Shown here one piece after another: positions 38,999 through 48,096 of a DNA stretch of 64,000 nucleotides. Source of the DNA: Xiheibacterium sp038325765 (GTDB lineage Bacteria; Myxococcota_A; Polyangia; Nannocystales; Nannocystaceae). The stretch's first letter is position 1; every line of letters begins with the position of its first letter. The translations under genes and the position numbers were made by a program. The notes below the pieces were generated by a model. That model was not told the DNA's origin. It worked only from the letters and a program-made list of their open reading frames with translations, and searched no databases. The DNA is taken from contig JBBQJI010000011.1 in the NCBI GenBank assembly GCA_038325765.1, positions 73,971 through 137,970 on the forward strand, read 5' to 3'.

Positions 38999-39421
38999 AT
39001 GGCCGAGCCCGACGCGCCTGAATCCGACGACCCGTCGGATCACGATCCCCCCGCCGTCCCCGACGCGGTGGTGCCCACCGATGACGAGTCGTCGGATGTG
39101 CCCGACGAGGACTCGGACTTCGGCCCGCCGTTTTCCGCCAAGAGCTTCGGCGCGTCGTTCGTCTGGGCCCGCGGTGAGCAGTACGTCGCGACCGTGCTCC
39201 GCGTGAAAGAGGGCGAGAACGTAGTGGTGTCGACCCAGAACCGCCGTGACATGCACGTGATGCTGACCGGTGGCCGCGGCATCTTGGAGGTCGACGACGG
39301 CACCGATCTCGACAGGGTCGAGCTGCTGCCGGCGTCGCCCGTGTTCATCGATCCCGCCAAGGCCTACCGTCTGGTGGCGATGTCGGAGGTCGAGCTGTTC
39401 ACCGTGTTCTCGCCGCTGTGA
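38999..39421 (+). CDS. Cupin-domain protein
   Basis: The 140-residue product begins with an Asp/Pro-rich leader, then a small cupin-type barrel: VLRVKEGENVVVSTQNRRD, HVMLTGGRGILEVDDGTDLDRV and PASPVFIDPAKAYRLVAM. The pattern resembles the C-terminal cupin of type II mannose-6-phosphate isomerases, but the sugar-isomerase part is absent and the metal-ligand His set is reduced. It could be a binding protein or regulator. ATG 38999 is the start. It lies 70 bp after the EF-hand-like lipoprotein gene and converges on the cytochrome gene. Confidence 0.75.
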   Translation: MAEPDAPESDDPSDHDPPAVPDAVVPTDDESSDVPDEDSDFGPPFSAKSFGASFVWARGEQYVATVLRVKEGENVVVSTQNRRDMHVMLTGGRGILEVDDGTDLDRVELLPASPVFIDPAKAYRLVAMSEVELFTVFSPL

Positions 39422-39429
39422 CACCACGG

Positions 39430-39451
39430 GAAGGGACGGACCGCCCTTCCA
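39430..39451 (+). terminator. Weak hairpin between cupin and cytochrome genes
   Basis: A 7-bp stem, GGAAGGG/CCCTTCC, with an 8-nt loop lies just after the cupin stop in the convergent space. It is a possible bidirectional terminator with no T-run. Confidence 0.35.
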
Positions 39452-39492
39452 TCCGTCGAGCAACGCCCGCCGGCGCGCTTTTCATCCGTAGC

Positions 39493-40821
39493 TCAGAGGC
39501 ACTCGAGCTGGGGGTCGCCAGGCGCGTGGCAACGCAAGCACATGCGACGGTTGTGCCCGGCGAGGGCGTCGCAGCGCGCCGAGCGGGCGAAGCCGGGGCC
39601 GTGGGGGCTGACGTCGAGGCCGGGACGCGCGGCGCCGGTGGTCGCGTGACACGACAGACAGCTGTCTTCGCTGTGGCACGAGACGCACGTGCCGATGTTG
39701 CGCTGGGCGGCGTGCGCGTGGCCCTGGGGCATGCCCGGGGGGCCCGCCCAGTCGGGGGGATGGAACTGCAGCGCGCCGCCGACCCCGAACTCGCCGTCTT
39801 GCCGATCGCCGAAGCCGACGCGATCGTGGCACGCCTGGCAGAAGCTCTGGGTGCGATGGCAGCTCTGGCAGTCGGAGATCGCGGCGCGGGCGTCCTGCGC
39901 GTGGATCGTCAGGTAGTCGCCGGCGTGGATCCTCATCGGCCGGATCGGACCGTCGTGGCAATCGATGCAGAACGCGTCATCGTGGCAGCTGTTGCACAGC
40001 TTGCCGTTGGACTTGGAGATGGCGGCGTGATCCTCGACGAAGTTGAGATCGTGGGCGGCACCCCATGCCGATGCGCCGCGCGGGATCAGAGCCGGCAGCG
40101 TGCGATCGTCTTGGGCGCGCATGAGCAGGCGGCCGTCGCTGCCGGCGGGATGACAGGCGCCGCAGCGCGCAGTGGCCTGGAAACCGTCGTGACAACTGAG
40201 GCAGCTCGCTTCGCTCGGTAGCTGCAGCACGCTGCCGAGCCGCACGTGGCTCATGTCGTGGCAGTCCTTGCAGTCGGAGCCGCGGCGCGTGTGCAGCTCG
40301 TGGTTGAAGTGGAGCAGCGGCCGGGGCATCCGCACGCTGGCGGTGAGCCGATCGCCGTCCTCGACCTGGGTGTGGCACAGCGTGCAGCGCATCGGCTCGT
40401 CGTCGGGGCGTGGGTGCTGTTGGCCATGGCACTCGTCGCAGGCCTCGCCGGTGGGGATGAGCAGATCGGCGGAGCGCTTGCTCGTCGCCGCTCCGCCGTG
40501 GCAGCGATCGCACGACAGCCCGAGCGCGAGGTGGCGATCGTGGGTGAAGCGCAGCGGAATGTCCTGCGCCGGATACACCGCGCTGCCGAGCATCGTGGGT
40601 CCGTTGGCGACGCCGATCGTGGCCGGAATCTCGGCGCGCTCCCGTGGCGGCTTGCCCTGGCGGAACACCGGCCCCCGTCCGACCGCCGTGGGACGCAGCC
40701 CGCCTCGTGCCTTGGCCGGACCGGCAGTTCCGATCTGTGGCTGCAGACCGAGCCCGAGCCCCCCCAAGGTGGCGCAGGCCCACAGCACCAACCACAGCAG
40801 CCTCCGCTTCGCCGCGCTCAT
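39493..40821 (-). CDS. 13-heme c-type cytochrome
   Basis: The frame extends upstream, but ATG 40821 (MSAAKRRLLWLVLWACATLG) gives a signal or anchor helix and overlaps the stop of the upstream gene (ATGA). In 442 residues I count thirteen CxxCH heme sites (CDRCH, CDECH, CTLCH, CKDCH, CLSCH, CGACH, CNSCH, CIDCH, CQSCH, CQACH, CVSCH, CLSCH, CLRCH). Phrases such as RFTHDRH and FNHELH supply distal His ligands, as in cytochrome c3/c7-type proteins. The high heme density fits a periplasmic electron wire. Together with the coupled outer-membrane barrel it could form an electron conduit to an outside acceptor (inference). Confidence 0.93.
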   Translation of the reverse strand: MSAAKRRLLWLVLWACATLGGLGLGLQPQIGTAGPAKARGGLRPTAVGRGPVFRQGKPPRERAEIPATIGVANGPTMLGSAVYPAQDIPLRFTHDRHLALGLSCDRCHGGAATSKRSADLLIPTGEACDECHGQQHPRPDDEPMRCTLCHTQVEDGDRLTASVRMPRPLLHFNHELHTRRGSDCKDCHDMSHVRLGSVLQLPSEASCLSCHDGFQATARCGACHPAGSDGRLLMRAQDDRTLPALIPRGASAWGAAHDLNFVEDHAAISKSNGKLCNSCHDDAFCIDCHDGPIRPMRIHAGDYLTIHAQDARAAISDCQSCHRTQSFCQACHDRVGFGDRQDGEFGVGGALQFHPPDWAGPPGMPQGHAHAAQRNIGTCVSCHSEDSCLSCHATTGAARPGLDVSPHGPGFARSARCDALAGHNRRMCLRCHAPGDPQLECL

Positions 40822-42320
40822 CGTCGACCTCCGCGGACGGCCCAGTCGAAGCTGAGCATGGCCAGGGCACGGAACGCCGTGCTGTAGAACTGCGTGAACA
40901 GCTGCTCGCCGACGACGTTGAGGTACACGCCGTGGGCGAGGCGGAGGTTGCCGCCGGCTTGCAGCGCAACCGAGTACCCGCGCCGCGCCGCGACCAGATC
41001 GTCGCGGTAGCCGACGACGTACAGCCGACCGTCGAGCGCGAGGCGGTCGTAGACGACGTGGGTGCGCGTGTCGACGTTGCCGCCGATGCGTTGGCCACCC
41101 TCGCCGCCCATGCCGAACAGATCGGCACGCGCGGCGAACCGCCGCCGCCGGTAGCTGGCGCCCCCTGCCCCGCCGCCGCCAAATCGTGTTGGCTGCTCGG
41201 GATCGGTGCCCAGCGCAGCGGTGGTGTCGCTGCGGAAGATGCGGCCCTGGAAGCGGCCGTAGACCGTCCAGTACGGTCCCGGGCGCACCTCGTAGACGAC
41301 GCGGACGTCCTCGATGGGCTCGATGGCGAACACGTTGAAGATGGAATCGAGATCGAACGACGGGATGGTGCGGATGTACTGCGCTCGCACCGTGTGCAGC
41401 TCGGTCATCGTCCACGACAGCATCGCGCTGGTGTCGTCGAGCCGGGCGGTGCCGAGGTTGTAGCGCGCGGCGAACGACGGCGAGACCCGGCCCTTGGCCA
41501 GCCGCAGCGCCGCGGTCGCGGTGACGAACTCCTGATCGACGGCGCCGGGCAGGCCGAGGCTGCCGTCCGGGTTGGCGAGGTCCTCGCCGAACGCCGCGGG
41601 AGACCACGCGCGGCGATAGGCGAACCGCGCGTCCATGAAGTTCACGTCGGCCATCGCGAACGCGGCACCGACCATCGGGGTGGTGATGCGATCGGTGGAG
41701 GCGTCATCGGTGCCGTCCTGCTCGAAGGTGGGGAATCCGAAGATGTCGCTGGCGTCGACGGCGAAGCCGCCGAACGCCTCGAAGGCCAGGTGGGCCGGCG
41801 TGCGCACGCGGATCCATCCGCCGTCGAACGCGTAGAAGTCGAGCCCCGACATCTCGAACTGCCGGCCGGCCCGCAGGTCCACCGCGCCGCCGAGGTTGCG
41901 GCCCTCGAGGTAGCCATACAGCAGATCGATCTGGCGGCCGTCGATGCGGTTGACCAGGCGCGCGGCGTCGCCGGTGGCGTTGCGCGTGAAGGTGCCGAAG
42001 TCGTGGCGGATGCGCAGGCTCGACACGATCTGCAGCTGCCCGTCCTCTTCGCGGCGCTCCCACTCGTCGACTTGCTTGGGCGGCAGGATGCGGTAGACGC
42101 CCACGCCGACGTACTGCACCAGGCGGCGCCTGGACAGCAGCGTGCCGTCAGGCCCCGGCGCGCGGACCATGTAGCCCTCGCCGAACGTGCGCGAGATGGT
42201 GCGGACGTCGGCCGCGTCGGCGGTGGCCCCGACGCAAAGCCCGAGCCCGCAGCCCAACGCCGCCGCGATCGTCCGGCCCGCGCGTGCCCGCGGCACGGTT
42301 GCGTCGTCGATCGCCGGCAC
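40818..42320 (-). CDS. Outer-membrane beta-barrel protein, partner of the multiheme cytochrome
   Basis: The 500-residue product starts at GTG 42320 with a signal peptide (IAAALGCGLGLCVGATADAA). The rest has the alternating aromatic/polar strands of a porin-like barrel, for example LVQYVGVGVYRIL, GRQIDLLYGYLEG, DVRVVYEVRPGPYWTVYGRF and HTVRAQYIRTIPSF. No heme motif is present. Coupling to the 13-heme cytochrome (ATGA) recalls porin-cytochrome conduits such as MtrAB/PioAB, but the sequence does not clearly match MtrB, so the homology is uncertain. It is divergent from the next lipoprotein gene. Confidence 0.72.
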   Translation of the reverse strand: MPAIDDATVPRARAGRTIAAALGCGLGLCVGATADAADVRTISRTFGEGYMVRAPGPDGTLLSRRRLVQYVGVGVYRILPPKQVDEWERREEDGQLQIVSSLRIRHDFGTFTRNATGDAARLVNRIDGRQIDLLYGYLEGRNLGGAVDLRAGRQFEMSGLDFYAFDGGWIRVRTPAHLAFEAFGGFAVDASDIFGFPTFEQDGTDDASTDRITTPMVGAAFAMADVNFMDARFAYRRAWSPAAFGEDLANPDGSLGLPGAVDQEFVTATAALRLAKGRVSPSFAARYNLGTARLDDTSAMLSWTMTELHTVRAQYIRTIPSFDLDSIFNVFAIEPIEDVRVVYEVRPGPYWTVYGRFQGRIFRSDTTAALGTDPEQPTRFGGGGAGGASYRRRRFAARADLFGMGGEGGQRIGGNVDTRTHVVYDRLALDGRLYVVGYRDDLVAARRGYSVALQAGGNLRLAHGVYLNVVGEQLFTQFYSTAFRALAMLSFDWAVRGGRR

Positions 42321-42399
42321 GGTGGGTATGCTAGTCGAGCGGATGGCCGGCGTCGTCTCTCATGGGAACCTCGTGCGGACGCCGCTGTCGGAGACCCCG

Positions 42400-44244
42400 A
42401 TGCGGCGAACGGCGGCTCCGTGGGTGTTGCTGCTGGCGCTCGGCGGCTGCGCCCACGGCGCGAAGGTCGGGAGCCGGACGCCCGCGGCGTTCATCGAGAC
42501 CTCGCCTGTCGGGGCCACCGACGATGAGGTCGATCGCCTGGGCGCCCTCGCCACCGGTGACACCCGCGCCCGCGCGGTGCGACTCGAGCGACTGTTGGAT
42601 CTCTTCGACGCCGCGCGCCTCGCCGACGACGCCGATGCGCGCGACGTGCTGTGGGCTGCGCTGGGCGGCCACACCAGCGGCCGCGGTGAAGAAGCCACCC
42701 GCGAGGCGCTGGGCCGGCTGCTCGCCGAGGCGACCGCGCTCGACGATCTCGGCGTCGCGGATGACGACGCGCGCAGCTTCGTCAACGATGCGATCGCGCT
42801 GCTGACCACCGATCTTCAGCCGCCGTCCGACGCGGACGGCCTCGCGATCCGCACCCTCGCCTATCGCTCGCTCGCCACGGGCGGGCATCCGCGCATCCGC
42901 GACAACGCCCGTTGGCGGCTCTACGATCACGTCCGCGGCACGCTCGTGGGTGCCCTCGCCCGCCCACCCGAGGGCCGCATCGAGGTCGCGATCCAGGCGC
43001 AGTACGCCGCACGCGAGAGCGTCGAGGCCGAGCTCGCCGACACCGGCGTGCACGAACGTCCGCGGTGGGAGGGCGCCGCGGGGCTCGTCGCGCTGCTCGA
43101 GACCCAGCGCGCGGCGCTCGCGGAGGATCCGGCGTGGGCCGCTGCTGTCGCGGCGCGGTCCGGCAACGACGACGAGTTGGCCGCCGCGGTGCTGGCCGGG
43201 CTGCCGGCCGCCCGCACCGCGCCGTGGACCGCACCGATCCGGCCACGCGGCACGGGCCAGCCCGAGAGTCTGGCGCCCATCGTCCACGTGTCGGCCGGCC
43301 GCGTGGATGTCGACGCGGGCCGCCCCCAGGCGCGCGCGCTGCCGCTGGCCGACGATGACATCGCGCCGGTGGGCGACGCCGTGCGCGACGCCCTGGCGCA
43401 AGATGGCCGCGGCGCGCTGCTGCTGGTCGCCGACGCCAACCTGCCCGCACCCCAGCTGCACCGGGCGCTGCGCGCGGTCCGTCGCGGCAACGCGGCGCGG
43501 GTCGAGATCGCCGTGCTCGAGCCGCACTCGGCCGGCGGCACCGTCGCGACCGCCCTGCCGCTGGTCGTCGTGCGCGAAGGCGCCGCGGGCACCACCGCAG
43601 CTGCCATCACCACCTCGCGCATACACGTGCACATCGGCGGTCGCGGCCTCGAGATCGCGCTCGACGGTGCGTGGTTGCCGGGCGTGGCCGGCGGGGCCGG
43701 CGAAGTCGAGGCCCGCCTCGGCGCGGTCGCGAAGGCGTACCCCCGCGAGCGCGCGGTCCGGATCACGCTGGGTCCCGACGTGCTCTACGAACAGATCGTG
43801 GACGCCCTCGTCGCGCTCACCGGCGGCACCCAGCCGCGTTTTGCCGTGGCCGGGTGGCTGCCCGACGATGCGCGGCCGGCCGGCGCCGCTCTTCCGGCGC
43901 TCGACCGACTGCTCGCCGATCGCGTCGCGTGGGCCAGCATCGGCACCATCGCGATCGACCAGCCCTTCCCGCTGGCCACCGACGATCAGAAGCGGCTGCG
44001 CGCCTTCGCCGACGCGGTGCCCCGGTGCCTGCCCGAGCTCGGCACTCGCCCGGCAAAGGCCCGCGCGCTGGCGATCCCCATCACGCTCGAGGACGGTCGG
44101 CTGCAGCCGATCGCCGCGCCTGTGATCCCCGGCGTCGCGGCGCTGCGGATCGCGGCGATGACCCGGTGTCTGCAAGACGAGGGCTACGCACTACGGCTGC
44201 GCGAGCACCGAGACCGGATCTCGATCACGCTGCGCGGCGGCTGA
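42400..44244 (+). CDS. Lipoprotein with ExbD/TolR-like segments
   Basis: ATG 42400, with GGAG at about -8, gives a lipoprotein signal ending LALGGC (Cys17). The product is 614 residues. The N-terminal half is helical, with HEAT/TPR-like character. The C-terminal half contains two segments patterned like the periplasmic domain of ExbD/TolR: VGDAVRDALAQDGRGALLLV ... NLPAPQLHRALRAVRRGN, and VLYEQIVDALVALTGG. TolR-like domains bind peptidoglycan or couple proton-motive force. A lipoprotein carrier is unusual. It overlaps the convergent TPR protein gene by 54 bp at the 3' ends. Confidence 0.72.
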   Translation: MRRTAAPWVLLLALGGCAHGAKVGSRTPAAFIETSPVGATDDEVDRLGALATGDTRARAVRLERLLDLFDAARLADDADARDVLWAALGGHTSGRGEEATREALGRLLAEATALDDLGVADDDARSFVNDAIALLTTDLQPPSDADGLAIRTLAYRSLATGGHPRIRDNARWRLYDHVRGTLVGALARPPEGRIEVAIQAQYAARESVEAELADTGVHERPRWEGAAGLVALLETQRAALAEDPAWAAAVAARSGNDDELAAAVLAGLPAARTAPWTAPIRPRGTGQPESLAPIVHVSAGRVDVDAGRPQARALPLADDDIAPVGDAVRDALAQDGRGALLLVADANLPAPQLHRALRAVRRGNAARVEIAVLEPHSAGGTVATALPLVVVREGAAGTTAAAITTSRIHVHIGGRGLEIALDGAWLPGVAGGAGEVEARLGAVAKAYPRERAVRITLGPDVLYEQIVDALVALTGGTQPRFAVAGWLPDDARPAGAALPALDRLLADRVAWASIGTIAIDQPFPLATDDQKRLRAFADAVPRCLPELGTRPAKARALAIPITLEDGRLQPIAAPVIPGVAALRIAAMTRCLQDEGYALRLREHRDRISITLRGG

Positions 44245-47200
44245 CCCCGCCCCCGCGGCCTGCAGCAGCGCCTGCTCGGCGGTCTCGACCGCGCGCGCGA
44301 ACCCGACGAACGCGGGGTACTCCGCAGCCTGGACGACCCCGGCTCGCATCGTCGACACCAGCTCGATCGCGACCTCGGACTTGCCGACGCCGCCCTTGGT
44401 GATCGCACGGCGGTAGGTGCCGAACTCGGTCTCGATCTCGATCGGCGCCGGCACCTCGCGCAAACTGCCGCCCGCCGTGCGGACCACCAGCCGCGCCTCG
44501 AGCCGCGGCGCGTACGGGATCACCATGCCGGTCTTGCGCGAGGGCAAGCTGGCCAGGCGCGCCGCCGTCGACAGCGGCAGCGGGTTGCCGCGCATCGTCA
44601 GCATGCTGCCCTGCTCGATGGCGTACTGGCTCCCGGTCGCGGTGAACTTCAGCACCAGCGGCCGGTCCAGGTGCTTCTCGTCGACGATGTCGAGCGTCCG
44701 CAGGCTCGCGCCGCGCAGCCAGCCGAGCTCGGCCTGCTGGAAGACCTCGCGGATGCGATCCCGATCCACCTCGCGCAGCGCCTGCCGCCATGCGAGGGCC
44801 TCGACGCCGTGCAGCGTGATGGTGCCGCCGACGGTCGCGTCACCCTCGGTGTCGACGTCGATCTCGACCGCCCACTGGCGGCGATCGGCGAGCGCAGGGC
44901 TGGCCTTGGGCACCGCCACGGGGCCGGGCGGTCCGTCGCGCTCGTCGAGGTGCACGCGCAGCGCATCGCTGCCCGCGTAGCCGGGGCTGAGGTAGCCGAT
45001 CGGCATGACCTTGGAGGCGGTGAGCACCATCGTCGGCGGCCCGCTCGCCGCGCCAGGCTTGCCCGGCAGTGCGACCGCGGGCAGCACGACCGCGAGCATC
45101 GCGGCGTCGTAGTTCTCCAGCATCGGGTGACCGCCGGGTAGCGGCGCCGCACCGAAGCGATCGCGCAGCAGCCACAGCTCGGCGTGCACGCCGGCCTCGC
45201 GCAGCATCGTGCGCAGCAGCATCAAGCGGCTGCCCGAGCGCGCCGCGAGCGTGGCCGTGGACGACGCCCCCAGATCGCCGGCGTCCTCGACGTTCTCGAC
45301 GACCCATGTCCACAGCGCGGTCAGGATCTGCCGGGGATCGCGGCGCTTGCCGACGATGCGCGCGACCTCGCGGCGGAGCTCGACGTTGCTGCGCTGCCCG
45401 TTGCGGATCTGCGCGGCGAGGCCGTCGAGGTACGCTGGCACGTCGAGGTCGGTGTAGACCCGGACGTTGGGCAGCTCGTCGATGAGCGAGCGATGACCGG
45501 GCTCGTCGCCGAGCCGCTCGACCTCGCGCATCCGATACAGCCGCGAGGTGAGCGTGGCGCCGCCGAGGGTGACGGTGCCGAGCACCGGCTCGGGCGCGCC
45601 CTGCCGCAGATCCTCGCGGATCGGCAGCTCGGGCGGGTGGACGACGAGGAGCTCGGTGCGGTGATATGGGATGTCGAGCGAACGGAAGCGGAACGTCGAG
45701 ACGTCGACGTAGCCCGGCAGCGCCGAGGCCGGCTCGCGCTCGATCGCGAATTCGTACTCGACGAAGTCGCCGATGGCGAGATCGCGGAGTTCGATGCCGT
45801 CTTTGCCCGGCACCACCTCGCCCTCCATCAGCGCGCCGCTGGGCTTGATCGACCGCAAGGTGAGCAGCCTGGCGCCCTCGGGGACCTCGATCTCGCCATA
45901 CCTGTCGAGCGCCGCCTTGCTGAGCAGGTGCACGACCAGGTGGACGATCTGCCGCTGGCCACCGTTGGGGTACACGCGCGCCGCCGATCGGTCGAGCACC
46001 AGTACCTCGCTCGTACCCTCGTAGCTGCGAGTCGACTTGCGATACTCCTCGAGCGCGGCGAGGCCGTCTGTGCGGAGCGACTCGAGCTCGTCGGGCACCC
46101 CGAGCAGCGCGGCGCTGAGGTGCAGCGCATCGGCGTGGGGGAAGCGGGCAATGGCGACGCCGATCTCGCGCTTGGCCGCGCCCATGTCGTCGCCGGCCGC
46201 GGCGAGATCGGCGAGCACCACCAGCGCCGAGGCGCGCAGGGGATTGCGGCCCAGGATCGATCGCAGCGTCGCGATCGCCCCGGCGCGGTCGCCCTTGGCG
46301 GTCTGCAGGCGCGCGAGTGACTCGAGGGCGTCGAGGTCGTCGGGGACGCGGGCGATGGCCTCGCGCCACAACGCCTCGGACTCCTCGAAGTGACCGCGGC
46401 GCTGGGCGAGACCCGCCCGCAGCTCGAGACTTCCGCCGCAGCGCGCGAGCCCGGCGGTGACCGCATCTTCACGGGCGACGTCGTCGTTCTCGCGCGCCCG
46501 TCCGCGCTGCATCGCGAGCACCCTACAGTTGCCGGGCGATCGTTTGGCGGCCGCGGCGATGGCACCGTCGGCGCGGCCCTCGTCGCCGGCCTGCAGGTAG
46601 GCGCGGGCGCGCAGCAGGTCCCCGCGGAGTCCCGGCACCCCGCCCTGTTCCCGCCCGAGGGCCTCGATGACCTCGGTCTGCTCGCCGCGCTCGAGCATCA
46701 GCTCGTACTGTCGCAGGCGCGCCGCGGCGGCCTGGCGGTCCCGCTTGCGCGCCCGGCCAAGCGCCGCCTGCTCGCGCGCGAGCGAGACGCTGCGGCCGCG
46801 CGACGGATCGAAGCGCTCGAACTGACCGACGGCGAAGCTCGCCTCGGCCGAGCCTTCGTACTTGGTCAGCGCGTCGCGGCGGCGCTCTGCCGCATCGACG
46901 TCGCCGTCGTGGATCGCGTCCTCGAGCGCCAGCATCGTGCGCAGCGGGGCGTACAGCGGCTCCGCCAGGCGCCCCTGCGCCGTGGACCACACCGATTCGA
47001 CCACGGTGGGCGGCGCGCTGGCGGCCGGCGGCGAGGACGAGAACCCGGCCCGCGAGGTGACGGCACCACCGCCCGGTGTCGTCGCGCGGACCAGCACCCA
47101 GGCGCGGTCGCGGGGGATGACGGTCGCGATCTCGAGCTGGTGCTCGCCGCGGGTGACCGGCACCCGCAGCACCGTGCGCGAGCGCGGGAACCTGTCGGTG

Positions 47201-48096
47201 AGATCGGTGCGGTGCACGGGCGCGCCGTCGACCCACACGCGCATCGCCTCCTCGGCGGCGACCTCGAGCTCGAGCGTGTCGCCGGGCACGGTCAACGTCG
47301 TGCGCATGCGACGAATGCCGGCGTGCACCGTCGGATTCCACAGGCGCACCACACACGCCAGCGCGACGGGGTCCGCATCGGCGGCGGGATCGGGGCGGAA
47401 CGGGCCGTGATCGCGGGCGAGCTCCAGATCGGCTTGCACGCCCTCCACGGGCCCCAGCACCCAGTCCTGCACGCAGCCCTGGCGGCGGTAGAACGCCGCG
47501 TAATCCTCGTTGCGCGTGCGCGCGATGTTGGCCCGCGTGCTGAGCAGGCTCTGCCGCGCAGCGGTGCCGAGGCGGTCGAGATCGATCGCGGCCAACAATG
47601 CGACGAGCCGTGCGTCGTCGTCCGGGTGCTCGCCGTGCAGCGCGGCGATGCGCCGGGCGGCGACCTCTGCGGCGCCGAGGTGGAGCCACCTGTCGGGCCC
47701 ATCGCTCGCCCGCGCGGCGTCGCGGAGGATCGCATAGGCGAGATCGGCGGCGGTCTCGGTCTGCAGCCGCGCGTCGGCGATCATCAAGCGGCCCAGTCGC
47801 GCCAGCGGATCGCCCGCTGCCGCTGCCCGGTCGAGGCCGGGGATCGCGGCATCGGCCTTGCCCAGGTGCATCCACCGGACCATCGCCAGGTCGCGCACCG
47901 CCTCGAGATCGTCCGGGTGTCGCTTCACCCGCGCGGCGAGGCGTGACTCCCACACCTTCGGATCGTCCTCGCCGGGCCGGTTGGAGTTCCGCAGACCATG
48001 GCAGCCCGACAGCGCGGCGCACAGAAGTCCGAGCCACAGCGCCAAGGCGTGCAACGGGCGCGACGGATCACGGCGGAGGTTCGCGGCGGTGCTCAT
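44191..48096 (-). CDS. TPR/DUF3857/transglutaminase-like lipoprotein with degenerate catalytic site
   Basis: The 1301-residue product has a lipoprotein signal (ALSGC, Cys32), TPR-like helical repeats in the N-terminal 600 residues, then a DUF3857-like domain and a transglutaminase-like domain, the same layout as the upstream gene. At the position of the neighbour's catalytic GDC it reads RSGSRLMLLRTML, so the Cys is replaced by Ser956. The His block NHAI of the neighbour corresponds to ENYDAAM. The protein is therefore probably a non-catalytic paralog. ATG 48096 overlaps the stop of its catalytic neighbour (ATGA), so the pair is coupled. Its role is unknown. Confidence 0.82.
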   Translation of the reverse strand: MSTAANLRRDPSRPLHALALWLGLLCAALSGCHGLRNSNRPGEDDPKVWESRLAARVKRHPDDLEAVRDLAMVRWMHLGKADAAIPGLDRAAAAGDPLARLGRLMIADARLQTETAADLAYAILRDAARASDGPDRWLHLGAAEVAARRIAALHGEHPDDDARLVALLAAIDLDRLGTAARQSLLSTRANIARTRNEDYAAFYRRQGCVQDWVLGPVEGVQADLELARDHGPFRPDPAADADPVALACVVRLWNPTVHAGIRRMRTTLTVPGDTLELEVAAEEAMRVWVDGAPVHRTDLTDRFPRSRTVLRVPVTRGEHQLEIATVIPRDRAWVLVRATTPGGGAVTSRAGFSSSPPAASAPPTVVESVWSTAQGRLAEPLYAPLRTMLALEDAIHDGDVDAAERRRDALTKYEGSAEASFAVGQFERFDPSRGRSVSLAREQAALGRARKRDRQAAAARLRQYELMLERGEQTEVIEALGREQGGVPGLRGDLLRARAYLQAGDEGRADGAIAAAAKRSPGNCRVLAMQRGRARENDDVAREDAVTAGLARCGGSLELRAGLAQRRGHFEESEALWREAIARVPDDLDALESLARLQTAKGDRAGAIATLRSILGRNPLRASALVVLADLAAAGDDMGAAKREIGVAIARFPHADALHLSAALLGVPDELESLRTDGLAALEEYRKSTRSYEGTSEVLVLDRSAARVYPNGGQRQIVHLVVHLLSKAALDRYGEIEVPEGARLLTLRSIKPSGALMEGEVVPGKDGIELRDLAIGDFVEYEFAIEREPASALPGYVDVSTFRFRSLDIPYHRTELLVVHPPELPIREDLRQGAPEPVLGTVTLGGATLTSRLYRMREVERLGDEPGHRSLIDELPNVRVYTDLDVPAYLDGLAAQIRNGQRSNVELRREVARIVGKRRDPRQILTALWTWVVENVEDAGDLGASSTATLAARSGSRLMLLRTMLREAGVHAELWLLRDRFGAAPLPGGHPMLENYDAAMLAVVLPAVALPGKPGAASGPPTMVLTASKVMPIGYLSPGYAGSDALRVHLDERDGPPGPVAVPKASPALADRRQWAVEIDVDTEGDATVGGTITLHGVEALAWRQALREVDRDRIREVFQQAELGWLRGASLRTLDIVDEKHLDRPLVLKFTATGSQYAIEQGSMLTMRGNPLPLSTAARLASLPSRKTGMVIPYAPRLEARLVVRTAGGSLREVPAPIEIETEFGTYRRAITKGGVGKSEVAIELVSTMRAGVVQAAEYPAFVGFARAVETAEQALLQAAGAGSAAAQRDRDPVSVLAQP

